This document shows, piece after piece, positions 1-6,757 of a stretch of 34,275 nt of DNA. A program made the position numbers and the translations under genes. The first letter of the stretch is position 1. Every line of letters starts with the position of its first letter. The notes under the pieces were generated by a model. The model saw only the letters and a list, made by a program, of their open reading frames with translations, had not been told where the DNA came from and ran no database searches. This DNA comes from Flavobacterium psychrophilum (lineage in GTDB: Bacteria; Bacteroidota; Bacteroidia; Flavobacteriales; Flavobacteriaceae), in the NCBI GenBank assembly GCA_945866505.1, contig CAMBHH010000009.1, positions 1-34,275 on the forward strand, read 5' to 3'.

Positions 1-153
1 GCCGATTATCAAAAGATTATTTCTTCTGGACTAACCGATAAACAACTGCAATACGAACAAATTAAAGCACAAAAAGAAATCGCCACTTCGCCCAATGCCA
101 AAATTATTTTTATGGGAAAAGGAAGTGCGCCGGTTATTTTGTCTGATAAGTAA
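1..153 (+). CDS. 3' end of a probable SPFH/band-7 (prohibitin-like) protein, partial
   Basis: The frame is open from base 1 to a TAA at 151-153, giving the last 50 residues of a protein that begins before the window. The tail reads YQKIISSGLTDKQLQYEQIK, then a charged helix, and ends in an extended PNAKIIFMGKGSAPVILSDK segment. This pattern of a charged helix, an SPNAKII turn and a short hydrophobic end resembles the C-terminus of flavobacterial SPFH-domain proteins, which form membrane-associated scaffolds. The SPFH domain itself lies outside the window, so the family call rests on recall of this tail only. Confidence 0.5.
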   Translation, partial: ADYQKIISSGLTDKQLQYEQIKAQKEIATSPNAKIIFMGKGSAPVILSDK

Positions 154-165
154 TAACTGTTTTTA

Positions 166-229
166 GTTTATGGTTTGTTGTTTAGAGTTGAACAAACAAA
201 CCATAAACCACAAACTTATAAACCACAAA
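166..229. repeat. Small inverted repeat plus tandem 12-mers between two genes
   Basis: Bases 166-183 (GTTTATGGTTTGTTGTTT) pair almost completely with 191-208, separated by a 7-base loop, with one base inserted. The right arm runs into two copies of ATAAACCACAAA at 203-214 and 218-229. It could be a 3' hairpin of the upstream gene or a small intergenic repeat. There is no T-run after it, so a classical intrinsic terminator is doubtful. Confidence 0.45.
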
Positions 230-235
230 TTTAAA

Positions 236-466
236 ATGGATTTACCAAAATTTTTACTAGGCGACAACACTGATTTTCCAGAAGATATTTTCATCATTCA
301 TCTTGATTATCCGCGATTTATAATCAATTTGAAAGATGATGAAGTTGAATTTATGGAAGAAGCCGAAGATCTTGACGAAGGAGAACTCAATGCCGAAATG
401 GAAGGTTTTATTGTTCTTGCAAATGAATTTTATGATAGAGAAATGGAGCGTTACGAGAAAGAATAA
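236..466 (+). CDS. Small acidic conserved protein of unknown function
   Basis: This encodes 76 residues starting MDLPKFLLGDNTDFPEDIF. An in-frame start at 170 would add 22 residues read through the intergenic inverted repeat (full of NHK-type residues), so the ATG at 236 is chosen. The protein is strongly acidic, with clusters such as DDEVEFMEEAEDLDEGE in the middle and a charged C-terminal helix. It has no signal peptide or membrane segment. Small soluble acidic proteins of this type are common in flavobacteria, but I know of no assigned function. It converges on the phosphatase-like gene with only 2 bases between the stop codons. Confidence 0.7.
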   Translation: MDLPKFLLGDNTDFPEDIFIIHLDYPRFIINLKDDEVEFMEEAEDLDEGELNAEMEGFIVLANEFYDREMERYEKE

Positions 467-468
467 AA

Positions 469-1038
469 CTATTTCTTTGTTTTTTTATATTGATGCAAAT
501 AATCTCCTTTAGGTTTGCCTAAATCAAAAGAGCTCCATTTGGTTAATAGCCTTGTCTTTGTCCTGGCTTCGTCAGGATTCATATTTTCATATTCAATTCT
601 ATAAAGTGCTGAATACATTTCGGCTCTACCAACTCCGTGATAACAATGAATTAGAACAGGATAATTTTCTTTTTTATCCATAATAGAGAAAAACAGATCT
701 AGATTTTTCTGATTCGGAACTTGATCTGATCCATTGTTGAAATAATTTACGCCTTTTATTTTGGCAATTGCCTCTTTTTCGGCCGTGAGTTCTGCTGGAA
801 TTTCTGGGTTGTTTACATCATCTCCAGTTCCAGGAAAACGCAAATCGACAACAGATTTTATATTGTATTTTTTGATGTAATCTTCCAATTGATCGGGCGG
901 GATGACGCCTGATTTATAAACTTTTCCTTCTGTAATGGTTTCAAAATTGTGATTGATATTATGATCATAAACATATTTTCCAGCTCCAAATAAGACTATT
1001 ACGGCTACTACAATTGCAATTTTTTTACTCAATTTCAT
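469..1038 (-). CDS. Membrane-anchored dual-specificity/tyrosine phosphatase-like protein
   Basis: This encodes 189 residues. Residues about 6-20 form one hydrophobic segment (IAIVVAVIVLFGAG) that should act as an uncleaved anchor or signal. The rest is a compact cysteine-phosphatase fold: the sequence HCYHGVGR (C132, R138) fits the HCx5R phosphate-binding loop of dual-specificity and tyrosine phosphatases, and an upstream VVDLRFPG strand with Asp residues is typical of this group. Members hydrolyse phosphotyrosine, phosphoserine or other phosphoesters. The substrate cannot be told from sequence, and the anchor suggests the catalytic domain faces the periplasm. The gene lies about 50 bases after the flippase-like gene on the same strand and may be co-transcribed with it. 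Confidence 0.75.
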   Translation of the reverse strand: MKLSKKIAIVVAVIVLFGAGKYVYDHNINHNFETITEGKVYKSGVIPPDQLEDYIKKYNIKSVVDLRFPGTGDDVNNPEIPAELTAEKEAIAKIKGVNYFNNGSDQVPNQKNLDLFFSIMDKKENYPVLIHCYHGVGRAEMYSALYRIEYENMNPDEARTKTRLLTKWSSFDLGKPKGDYLHQYKKTKK

Positions 1039-1087
1039 TTTAGATTAATTTTGAATTATGTAATTATTTATAAGATTTTATTTCTAA

Positions 1088-1960
1088 TTAAGATGTTTTT
1101 TGTAAGTCATTAATTTTTGGATTTTTAAAATGAAAATAGATTCCGAATATAGATACAAATGCTGTCAATGTGGAAAACAAAACACCAATTGTTACAGCTT
1201 TTATAGAATCAAAAACTAATAGTGTCGATACTTGAAATAATATCATTTCCCGGACTCCAATTCCCGAAAACGAAAATATTGAAAGTACCGACGAAAGTAA
1301 AAAAGCAATAACATAATTGATGTAATCATCTTTTTCTGAGAGACTTGATAAGAATAAAACAATACACAAACATTGAAAAAGTTGTATTAAAATTGATTTT
1401 AAAACTGATTGTATTGTTATTCCTAAATAGAAAGGAAAAAATAATTTAATAAAAAAATAGGACGATAAAAGCGCAACTGCAAGTAGCACAAATAACAACC
1501 ATATCCAATTTTCTTGGCTAAAAAAAGGACTAAAAAAGCTCAAAAAGATTATTAAAATTCCAATAGCAATCAAGCCCATCAGCCTGTCTATAAAAACTAC
1601 CGAGGTCAGTTTTTTTATAGACCATTGGTATTCCTTGTTCAAAATATATATCTTGTAAGCATCACCTCCGATACCACCTGGAATAAAAAAATTATAAAAC
1701 ATTCCAACCAAATAAAGAATATAATTTTCTTTTGAATCTAAATGAAAGCCGGACCATTTGAATAACGCAAATAATCGATTGGCTGAAATTAATTGCGATA
1801 AAATGAAACTAATTAATGCTAAAAATAACAGGAAAAGATTTGATTTCTTTAAAATTGCCCAAACTTCCTTTAATTGAATATTAGAAAAAACAACATACAA
1901 CAAAATAATTGTGAACCCAATTTTTAGAAAAGTAAAAACTAACTTTCTATCTATTTTCAT
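1088..1960 (-). CDS. YbhN/UPF0104-type flippase-like integral membrane protein
   Basis: This encodes 290 residues from the ATG at 1960 (MKIDRKLVFTFLKIG). Two in-frame ATGs at 1966 and 1978 are alternatives; 1960 leaves the smaller overlap (14 bp) with the glycosyltransferase stop at 1947. The protein is mostly hydrophobic, with about seven to eight membrane segments. It shows family signatures such as the FFIPGGIGGDAYKIY loop and a later SGIGVREMILF loop, as in the lysylphosphatidylglycerol synthase membrane domain/AglD/YbhN group. Such proteins often sit beside polyprenyl-phosphate glycosyltransferases and are thought to help lipid-linked sugars cross or insert into the membrane. The overlap with the GT2 gene implies translational coupling and a shared role. 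Confidence 0.75.
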   Translation of the reverse strand: MKIDRKLVFTFLKIGFTIILLYVVFSNIQLKEVWAILKKSNLFLLFLALISFILSQLISANRLFALFKWSGFHLDSKENYILYLVGMFYNFFIPGGIGGDAYKIYILNKEYQWSIKKLTSVVFIDRLMGLIAIGILIIFLSFFSPFFSQENWIWLLFVLLAVALLSSYFFIKLFFPFYLGITIQSVLKSILIQLFQCLCIVLFLSSLSEKDDYINYVIAFLLSSVLSIFSFSGIGVREMILFQVSTLLVFDSIKAVTIGVLFSTLTAFVSIFGIYFHFKNPKINDLQKTS

Positions 1961-2903
1961 CAGCATAGGTTCTAACATGTCTTATTTTATAAGGCGTTTT
2001 ATTTTGAGATTCATAATAGGTTCTCATCAATAAATCGGTTACAATACCAATGGTAAAAAGCTGAATTCCAACCAAAATAAGCAAAATACCTAAGATTAAT
2101 AATGGTCTAGTTCCGATGTTGTTTCCCATTAATTTAACGACCAATAAATACAAATTAATAACTATACCAATGCCAAAAAAAGTCATTCCCAAATTCCCAA
2201 ATAAATATAATGGGTTTTGCAAATATTTTCGCTGAAAAAGAATCAATAAAAGATCGTTAATGACCTTGAAAGTTCTTCCTAATCCATATTTTGAAACGCC
2301 CAAATGCCTTGCATGGTGTTTTACTGGAATTTCTGTAATTCGAGCACCGTCAATATGAGCGTTTAAGGCAATAAAACGGTGTAATTCTCCATAAAGGGGG
2401 AGGTTTTTTGCTGTTTCGGCAGTCATTACTTTTAAAGCACAACCTGCATCTGTAATATGAAGTTTTGTGGATTTTCTGATGATGTAATTGGCAATTTTAG
2501 ACGGTAGCGTTCTTACAAAATTGTCTTTCCTTTTTTGACGAATTCCTGTAACCAAATCCCAATCTTCGTTGATGGCTAGGGTTAACATTTCAGGAATATC
2601 GGATGGATCATTTTGCATATCTCCGTCCATCGTAACAATATATTTTCCTTTGGCATAATCAATACCGGCCGCAAGAGCTGAACTTTGACCATAGTTACGT
2701 TTTAATTCAATTAGAACAACGTTGGGATTTTTTAAATCTTTAATTTCTTTTCTGGTATTATCCGTAGAAAAGTCATCAATATAAATAATTTCATATTGAT
2801 AATTTTTTAGACCATTATCAATCGATTCGGTCAATAGACCAACATTTCCTTCTTCGTTATATACTGGAATTACAACAGACAAAAATGGAGTTAAATCACT
2901 CAT
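1947..2903 (-). CDS. GT2 glycosyltransferase, polyprenyl-phosphate sugar synthase type (DPM1/GtrB/ArnC-like)
   Basis: This encodes 318 residues. The start is placed at the ATG at 2903 (MSDLTPFLSVVIPVYNEEGN), because a TTG seven codons upstream lies inside a promoter-like TATATTTG. The GT-A fold is visible: SVVIPVYNEEGN at the start, DDFSTDNT, and the metal-binding TMDGDMQNDP (D93, D95). Two long hydrophobic segments at the C-terminus match the two-TM DPM1/GtrB group. These enzymes move a sugar from a nucleotide donor to undecaprenyl (or dolichyl) phosphate at the inner face of the membrane. The divergent GT39 gene is a good candidate to use the resulting lipid-linked sugar. The exact sugar is unknown. 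Confidence 0.85.
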   Translation of the reverse strand: MSDLTPFLSVVIPVYNEEGNVGLLTESIDNGLKNYQYEIIYIDDFSTDNTRKEIKDLKNPNVVLIELKRNYGQSSALAAGIDYAKGKYIVTMDGDMQNDPSDIPEMLTLAINEDWDLVTGIRQKRKDNFVRTLPSKIANYIIRKSTKLHITDAGCALKVMTAETAKNLPLYGELHRFIALNAHIDGARITEIPVKHHARHLGVSKYGLGRTFKVINDLLLILFQRKYLQNPLYLFGNLGMTFFGIGIVINLYLLVVKLMGNNIGTRPLLILGILLILVGIQLFTIGIVTDLLMRTYYESQNKTPYKIRHVRTYADENR

Positions 2904-2921
2904 AAATTCTATATTTTGCAG

Positions 2922-2943
2922 CAAATATAAAACATTAAACCAA
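2922..2943 (-). promoter_or_regulatory. Possible -7 element for the GT2/flippase operon
   Basis: On the minus strand, TATATTTG (2922-2929) fits the Bacteroidota -7 form TAnnTTTG and lies about 20 bases before the ATG at 2903. The nearest TTG upstream (2941-2943) is only 11 bases away, shorter than the usual 17-23, so the -33 part is weak. Confidence 0.35.
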
Positions 2944-3003
2944 TTTTGTTATTAGTTCTGGCAAAGAAACTACTTTATTAAATTTTTACTTAAATTTTAA
3001 GTT

Positions 3004-3032
3004 TTGTAAAAAGCTATTTTAGTGTAATTTTG
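3004..3032 (+). promoter_or_regulatory. Bacteroidota-type promoter for the GT39 gene
   Basis: TTG at 3004-3006, an 18-base spacer and TAATTTTG at 3025-3032 match the TTG-N17..23-TAnnTTTG housekeeping promoter well. A start site near 3038 would give a leader of about 37 bases before the ATG at 3075. Confidence 0.6.
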
Positions 3033-3074
3033 CAAAATTAAAAAAGAAATAAAATTCTTCTAATTAACAAATCA

Positions 3075-4754
3075 ATGCTTGAAATCCTTTCTAAAAAAGA
3101 GTACCTTCAATTGTATGTATTACTAGCAGTAGTTTATCTTTTAGGATTGTCGATACCGCTTATGGAAAATGATTCTGCTCAACATGCCACCATGGCGATG
3201 CGCATGTTTCTTGAAAATGATTTTTTACATATTTATAAAGGAGGGCAAGATTATTTAGACAAACCACATATGCACTTTTGGTTGGCTGCATTTTCTTTTA
3301 AGCTTTTTGGAATTTCTCAATGGTCTTATAGAATTCCAGCTCTGCTATTTACAATTTTAGGAGCATATTCGACCAATCGTTTGGCGAAAGAATTTTATGG
3401 TTCTCAGGCAAGTCATTTAGCTTCAATCGTTTTTTTATCAGCCCAAGCCATTATATTATCCAATCATGATGTCAGGACAGATGCCGTTTTAACAGGTGCC
3501 ACAATTTTTGGAATTTGGCAACTCGTTTTGTACTTTAATCATAAAAGGCTTATTAACGCAATTCTCGGAGCTATCGGAGTAGCAATTGCGTTTTCTACAA
3601 AAGGGCAATTGGGCGTTTTTGTGCCTGTAATTTGTCTGTTAAGTTATATTGCTTATAGTAGAAAATGGAAAGCGATTTGGTCATGGAAAATCATTATTGC
3701 CCTTATTGCGTTTGTTTTTACAATAAGTCCTGTTTTATATGCCTATTACGTACAGTTTGATTTGCACCCTGAAAAAATAATTCAAGGACAAACTCATATT
3801 TCAGGAATTCGATTTATTCTTTGGGATCAAAGTTTTAATAGATTGACAGCCTCTGGTTTTGAAGAAAACAATCCCGACTATTTATTCTTTTTTCACACCC
3901 TTCTTTGGGCTTTTCTTCCTTGGTCAATTATGATGTATATAGCGTTATTTTCTAGAGTTAAGTTGTTTATTATTTCAAAATTTAAATTTCAATCGGGAAT
4001 AGAAGCTTTGACATCAATTGGCGCCATAGTTGTTTTAATTGTCATTAGCACGTCAAAATTCAAATTGCCTCATTATTTGAATAGTTTATTACCCATTTTA
4101 TCGGTTTTAGTGGCTGGATATATTTTTAATTTGTACCAAAATAACAAGTCCAAAACAATACAAATGCTATTGTATATTCAATATTTGATAATTATAATAG
4201 GAACCGGTATGGTCTTATTTATTATTTTGTGGTCTTTTACGCTCCCTCATCTATTTTTACTTTTTTGCGATTTAGCGCTTTTAACACTTTTAATCCTTAC
4301 TAGTATTACTAATAAAAATCGTATGCAAAAATTAATATTGATTTCTGTATATTTTATGGTTTTTGTCAATTTTTGTTTGAATTCTCAGTTTTATCCCAAG
4401 CTTCTCGAATTTCAAGCAGGAAATAATGCTGCCTTAATTATAGAGCAAGAGCAAATAAATCCTAAAGATGTTTTTACAATAGCAGGAAATAAAAACAGCT
4501 GGTCTTTAGATTTTTATACCCATAGACTGATTCCAAAAATTAGTCTTGATAGTGTTTCTGATGACAAAATGGAAGGGAAATGGTTGTTTGTTTATGAAGA
4601 GCAACTCGAAGAAATTAATGAGAAAAACATACAATGGTCTAAAAAGTATGAAATAAATCATTTTAAGATCACTAGATTGAATTTAAAATTTCTAAATCCA
4701 AACTCCCGTAACGTAATTTTAGAAAAAGCATTTCTTTTACAAATAAAAAAATAG
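3075..4754 (+). CDS. GT39/ArnT-like membrane glycosyltransferase
   Basis: This encodes 559 residues with many membrane segments. The first loop after TM1 carries PLMENDSAQHATMAMRMF, whose acidic residue (D33) matches the catalytic Asp of the PMT/ArnT (GT39/GT-C) superfamily. QDYLDKPHMHFW corresponds to the usual DKPPLxFW signature. The C-terminal ~100 residues are soluble. Family members transfer a sugar from a polyprenyl-phosphate donor onto lipid A, other lipids, or proteins on the periplasmic side. The divergent GT2 could make the donor, and the epimerase 19 bases downstream may supply the nucleotide sugar. The acceptor (lipid A or another glycan) cannot be decided here. Confidence 0.8.
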   Translation: MLEILSKKEYLQLYVLLAVVYLLGLSIPLMENDSAQHATMAMRMFLENDFLHIYKGGQDYLDKPHMHFWLAAFSFKLFGISQWSYRIPALLFTILGAYSTNRLAKEFYGSQASHLASIVFLSAQAIILSNHDVRTDAVLTGATIFGIWQLVLYFNHKRLINAILGAIGVAIAFSTKGQLGVFVPVICLLSYIAYSRKWKAIWSWKIIIALIAFVFTISPVLYAYYVQFDLHPEKIIQGQTHISGIRFILWDQSFNRLTASGFEENNPDYLFFFHTLLWAFLPWSIMMYIALFSRVKLFIISKFKFQSGIEALTSIGAIVVLIVISTSKFKLPHYLNSLLPILSVLVAGYIFNLYQNNKSKTIQMLLYIQYLIIIIGTGMVLFIILWSFTLPHLFLLFCDLALLTLLILTSITNKNRMQKLILISVYFMVFVNFCLNSQFYPKLLEFQAGNNAALIIEQEQINPKDVFTIAGNKNSWSLDFYTHRLIPKISLDSVSDDKMEGKWLFVYEEQLEEINEKNIQWSKKYEINHFKITRLNLKFLNPNSRNVILEKAFLLQIKK

Positions 4755-4773
4755 ACAAGTAGGAATAGAAATT

Positions 4774-5715
4774 ATGAAGATATTAATTACCGGAGCTGCT
4801 GGATATATTGGCTCACACGTAGCAGAACGTTTGAATTTAGCTGGAAATGCGATAGTGGGATTGGACAATTTTTCTGATTATTACGATGTTTCTTTAAAAG
4901 AATTAAATGCAATTGCTTTAAAAAATAAGGGAATAAAAGTAGAAAAAATTGACCTGAGGTTTGCTGATCAATTAGATCTTTTGCCTACTGATTTTGATTA
5001 TATCTTTCATTTTGCAGCACAACCAGGTATTTCTGCAAAATCTAGTTTTGAAGATTATTTAGGAAACAATGTTGTCGCTACAAAAAATTTATTGGATTTT
5101 GCAATTAATAATAAAAATCTTAAACTTTTTGTAAATATTGCAACATCCTCAATTTATGGTCTTCTTGCAGCGTATGATGAAACAGTTGTACCACAACCTG
5201 CTTCATTTTATGGTGTAACCAAATTGGCTGCCGAACAATTAATTTTAGCTGGTAGTCGCACTGGACAAATTAAAGCTTGTTCCTTAAGATTGTATTCAGT
5301 TTATGGACCGCGCGAAAGACCTGAAAAATTATACACGAAATTGATTGCGAATACTTTTCATAATATTCCTTTCCCTTTGTTTAAAGGTAGTGAGAAGCAC
5401 TTGAGAAGTTTTACGTATGTTCAAGATATTGTAGATGGCGTTGTTAGTGTTATTGGAAAAGAAGATTTGGTCAACAATGAAATCATCAATTTGGGCACAG
5501 CAGTCGAAAACACAACTCAGCAAGGAATTGAAATTGTAGAACAAATTCTAAATAAAAAAATCGCTATTCAAATTGTTGATAGAAGAGCTGGCGACCAAAT
5601 GAGGACAAATGCGGTAATAGACAAAGCAAGAAAATTATTAGATTATAATCCTCAAACTACGTTAAAAGAAGGGTTAGAAAAACAAGTGAAATGGTATCAG
5701 GATAATTTCTTGTAG
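4774..5715 (+). CDS. NAD-dependent epimerase/dehydratase (extended SDR)
   Basis: This encodes 313 residues, the usual length for nucleotide-sugar epimerases. The N-terminal GAAGYIGSH (residues 7-15) is the Rossmann GxxGxxG loop that binds NAD. The active site shows TSSIYG (S125/S126) and the YxxxK pair Y146/K150 in FYGVTK. The downstream RLYSVYGPRERPEKLYTKLI segment is typical of UDP-glucose/UDP-glucuronate 4-epimerase-like enzymes. It follows the GT39 gene by 19 bases and is likely in the same transcript, so it probably prepares the sugar used by this cassette. The precise substrate is not readable. Its last codons overlap the 3' end of the meaB remnant on the other strand. Confidence 0.85.
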   Translation: MKILITGAAGYIGSHVAERLNLAGNAIVGLDNFSDYYDVSLKELNAIALKNKGIKVEKIDLRFADQLDLLPTDFDYIFHFAAQPGISAKSSFEDYLGNNVVATKNLLDFAINNKNLKLFVNIATSSIYGLLAAYDETVVPQPASFYGVTKLAAEQLILAGSRTGQIKACSLRLYSVYGPRERPEKLYTKLIANTFHNIPFPLFKGSEKHLRSFTYVQDIVDGVVSVIGKEDLVNNEIINLGTAVENTTQQGIEIVEQILNKKIAIQIVDRRAGDQMRTNAVIDKARKLLDYNPQTTLKEGLEKQVKWYQDNFL

Positions 5716-5903
5716 TATTGGTACAAGTTCAATAATTCTTGAGCCGCTGCAAAAGGCAATATTTCGTCGTTTTTCACCGCTTTTTTCGTGCAATATAAAA
5801 GTTTAACAATTTCAGGATGATTATAAAAATTAGTTTTCAATTTTTCGTTAATGATTTCTAACATCCAATATTGATTTTGTTCCGCTCTTTTTTTAAAGAA
5901 AAG
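5697..5903 (-). pseudogene. meaB: 3' remnant of meaB (methylmalonyl-CoA mutase-associated GTPase)
   Basis: Reading the minus strand from 5903 to a TGA at 5697-5699 gives about 68 codons ending the protein, with no usable start: an in-frame TAA sits at 5904-5906. The peptide includes KRAEQNQYWMLEIINEKL, then FYNHPEIVKLL, then PFAAAQELL. This resembles the C-terminal helical tail of flavobacterial MeaB (ArgK-type P-loop GTPase that protects methylmalonyl-CoA mutase). All GTPase motifs are absent, so this is a truncated relic. It abuts a long palindrome, which may mark the break. The identification rests on recall of the family tail. Confidence 0.6.
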
Positions 5904-5947
5904 TTATTACCTTTTGTAAGCTCCAAAAACTACTCTATGGTTTTCCA

Positions 5948-6038
5948 AACCTCAAAGCTCTGTTATAATAAATTTACTAAATCTGCATTTACAGTAAATG
6001 TAGAACGTTTAGAATTTTTTGAATAGACTTTGGAGGTT
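5948..6038. repeat. 91-bp imperfect palindrome (hairpin or miniature element)
   Basis: Two 45-base arms (5948-5992 and 5994-6038) are symmetric about base 5993. The ends are AACCTCaAAG and CTTTGGAGGTT, and the centre is the perfect CATTTAC-A-GTAAATG. About three quarters of positions pair, and several of the mismatches would be G-U pairs in plus-strand RNA. It sits 3 bases past the stop of the PH-domain gene and between that gene and the meaB relic. It could be a terminator hairpin, a REP/MITE-like element, or the scar of an insertion. Confidence 0.6.
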
Positions 6039-6041
6039 AAC

Positions 6042-6422
6042 TTAAGCCAAAACATGAGACGCCAAAACCATATGAACGTCATAAACATTCACCGATTTGT
6101 TGAATTGTTTCACTATACTTGGGCTAGTTTCACTTGAAACCCAAATTTTAAGTTCAGCCTCCAAGTCGAAAGTGCCCGCTGTTTCGATGCTAAATCTGGA
6201 GATGCTTTTATAAGTAATAGATTTGTATTCAATCTTGCTGGCAGTTAAACCTTGTTTTTCTATCAAAATCAAACGTTTTGTTGTAAAGATAAATACATCA
6301 CGAATGAGTTTAAACCCCAATTCTATTTCTTCGCCTTCAATTAACAATTTACCATAATCTTTTATTAAGCTTTCTTGGCTTACGGCACCTGCATTGCCTA
6401 TTAACGCTGAAAAAAATCCCAT
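6042..6422 (-). CDS. Bacterial PH-domain protein
   Basis: This encodes 126 residues, with no signal peptide. After a short helix (MGFFSALIGNAG) comes an alternating beta pattern: LLIEGEEIELGFKLIRDVFIFTTKRLILIE, then IEYKSITYKSISRFSIETAG and AELKIWV, closing with a C-terminal helix. This is the layout of the small bacterial pleckstrin-homology proteins (bPH_1/DUF1696-like), where the TTKRLIL strand is characteristic. The domain covers almost the whole protein. Its role is unknown; some members oligomerise or associate with membranes. It appears monocistronic with its own promoter. Confidence 0.75.
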   Translation of the reverse strand: MGFFSALIGNAGAVSQESLIKDYGKLLIEGEEIELGFKLIRDVFIFTTKRLILIEKQGLTASKIEYKSITYKSISRFSIETAGTFDLEAELKIWVSSETSPSIVKQFNKSVNVYDVHMVLASHVLA

Positions 6423-6463
6423 AATTTTACTTTTTAATTATTATTTAAACAAAATAAGTTTTA

Positions 6464-6492
6464 CAAATTTACTATAAAAAACAGTTCAACAA
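6464..6492 (-). promoter_or_regulatory. Promoter of the PH-domain gene
   Basis: On the minus strand, TTG (6490-6492), an 18-base spacer and TAAATTTG (6464-6471) match the Bacteroidota promoter form. The predicted leader is about 35 bases. Confidence 0.5.
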
Positions 6493-6757
6493 CAGAATCC
6501 TTGTGGTGATTTATCGTGTAAAGTTAATATAGTAAAAGAATTGTTAATAACTAAGGAATCTTAGTGGTTAGATTCATTACTATTAAAATTATATCATTAG
6601 GTATTTTTTAATAATTATTTTTAAATTTTCATCAATAAGACCAACAATCTTGCAATTAATGTCCATCTATTTATTTTATCTTCCAATTTTTACCAATTCT
6701 TTAGTAGTTTTTAATCTCGTTTTTTATAAATTGCACGTCCGATTAAAATAGAAAAAG
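6493..6757. other. AT-rich intergenic region before the GH63-type gene
   Basis: No gene is seen here. Beyond the minus-strand PH-gene promoter, no good TTG/TAnnTTTG pair was found for the plus-strand GH63 gene. TATAAATTGC near 6726 is only a partial -7 match. Confidence 0.4.

Noticed and set aside
166..229. CRISPR-like or tandem-repeat array
   Set aside because: There are only two short 12-mers and one inverted repeat, with no regular spacers.
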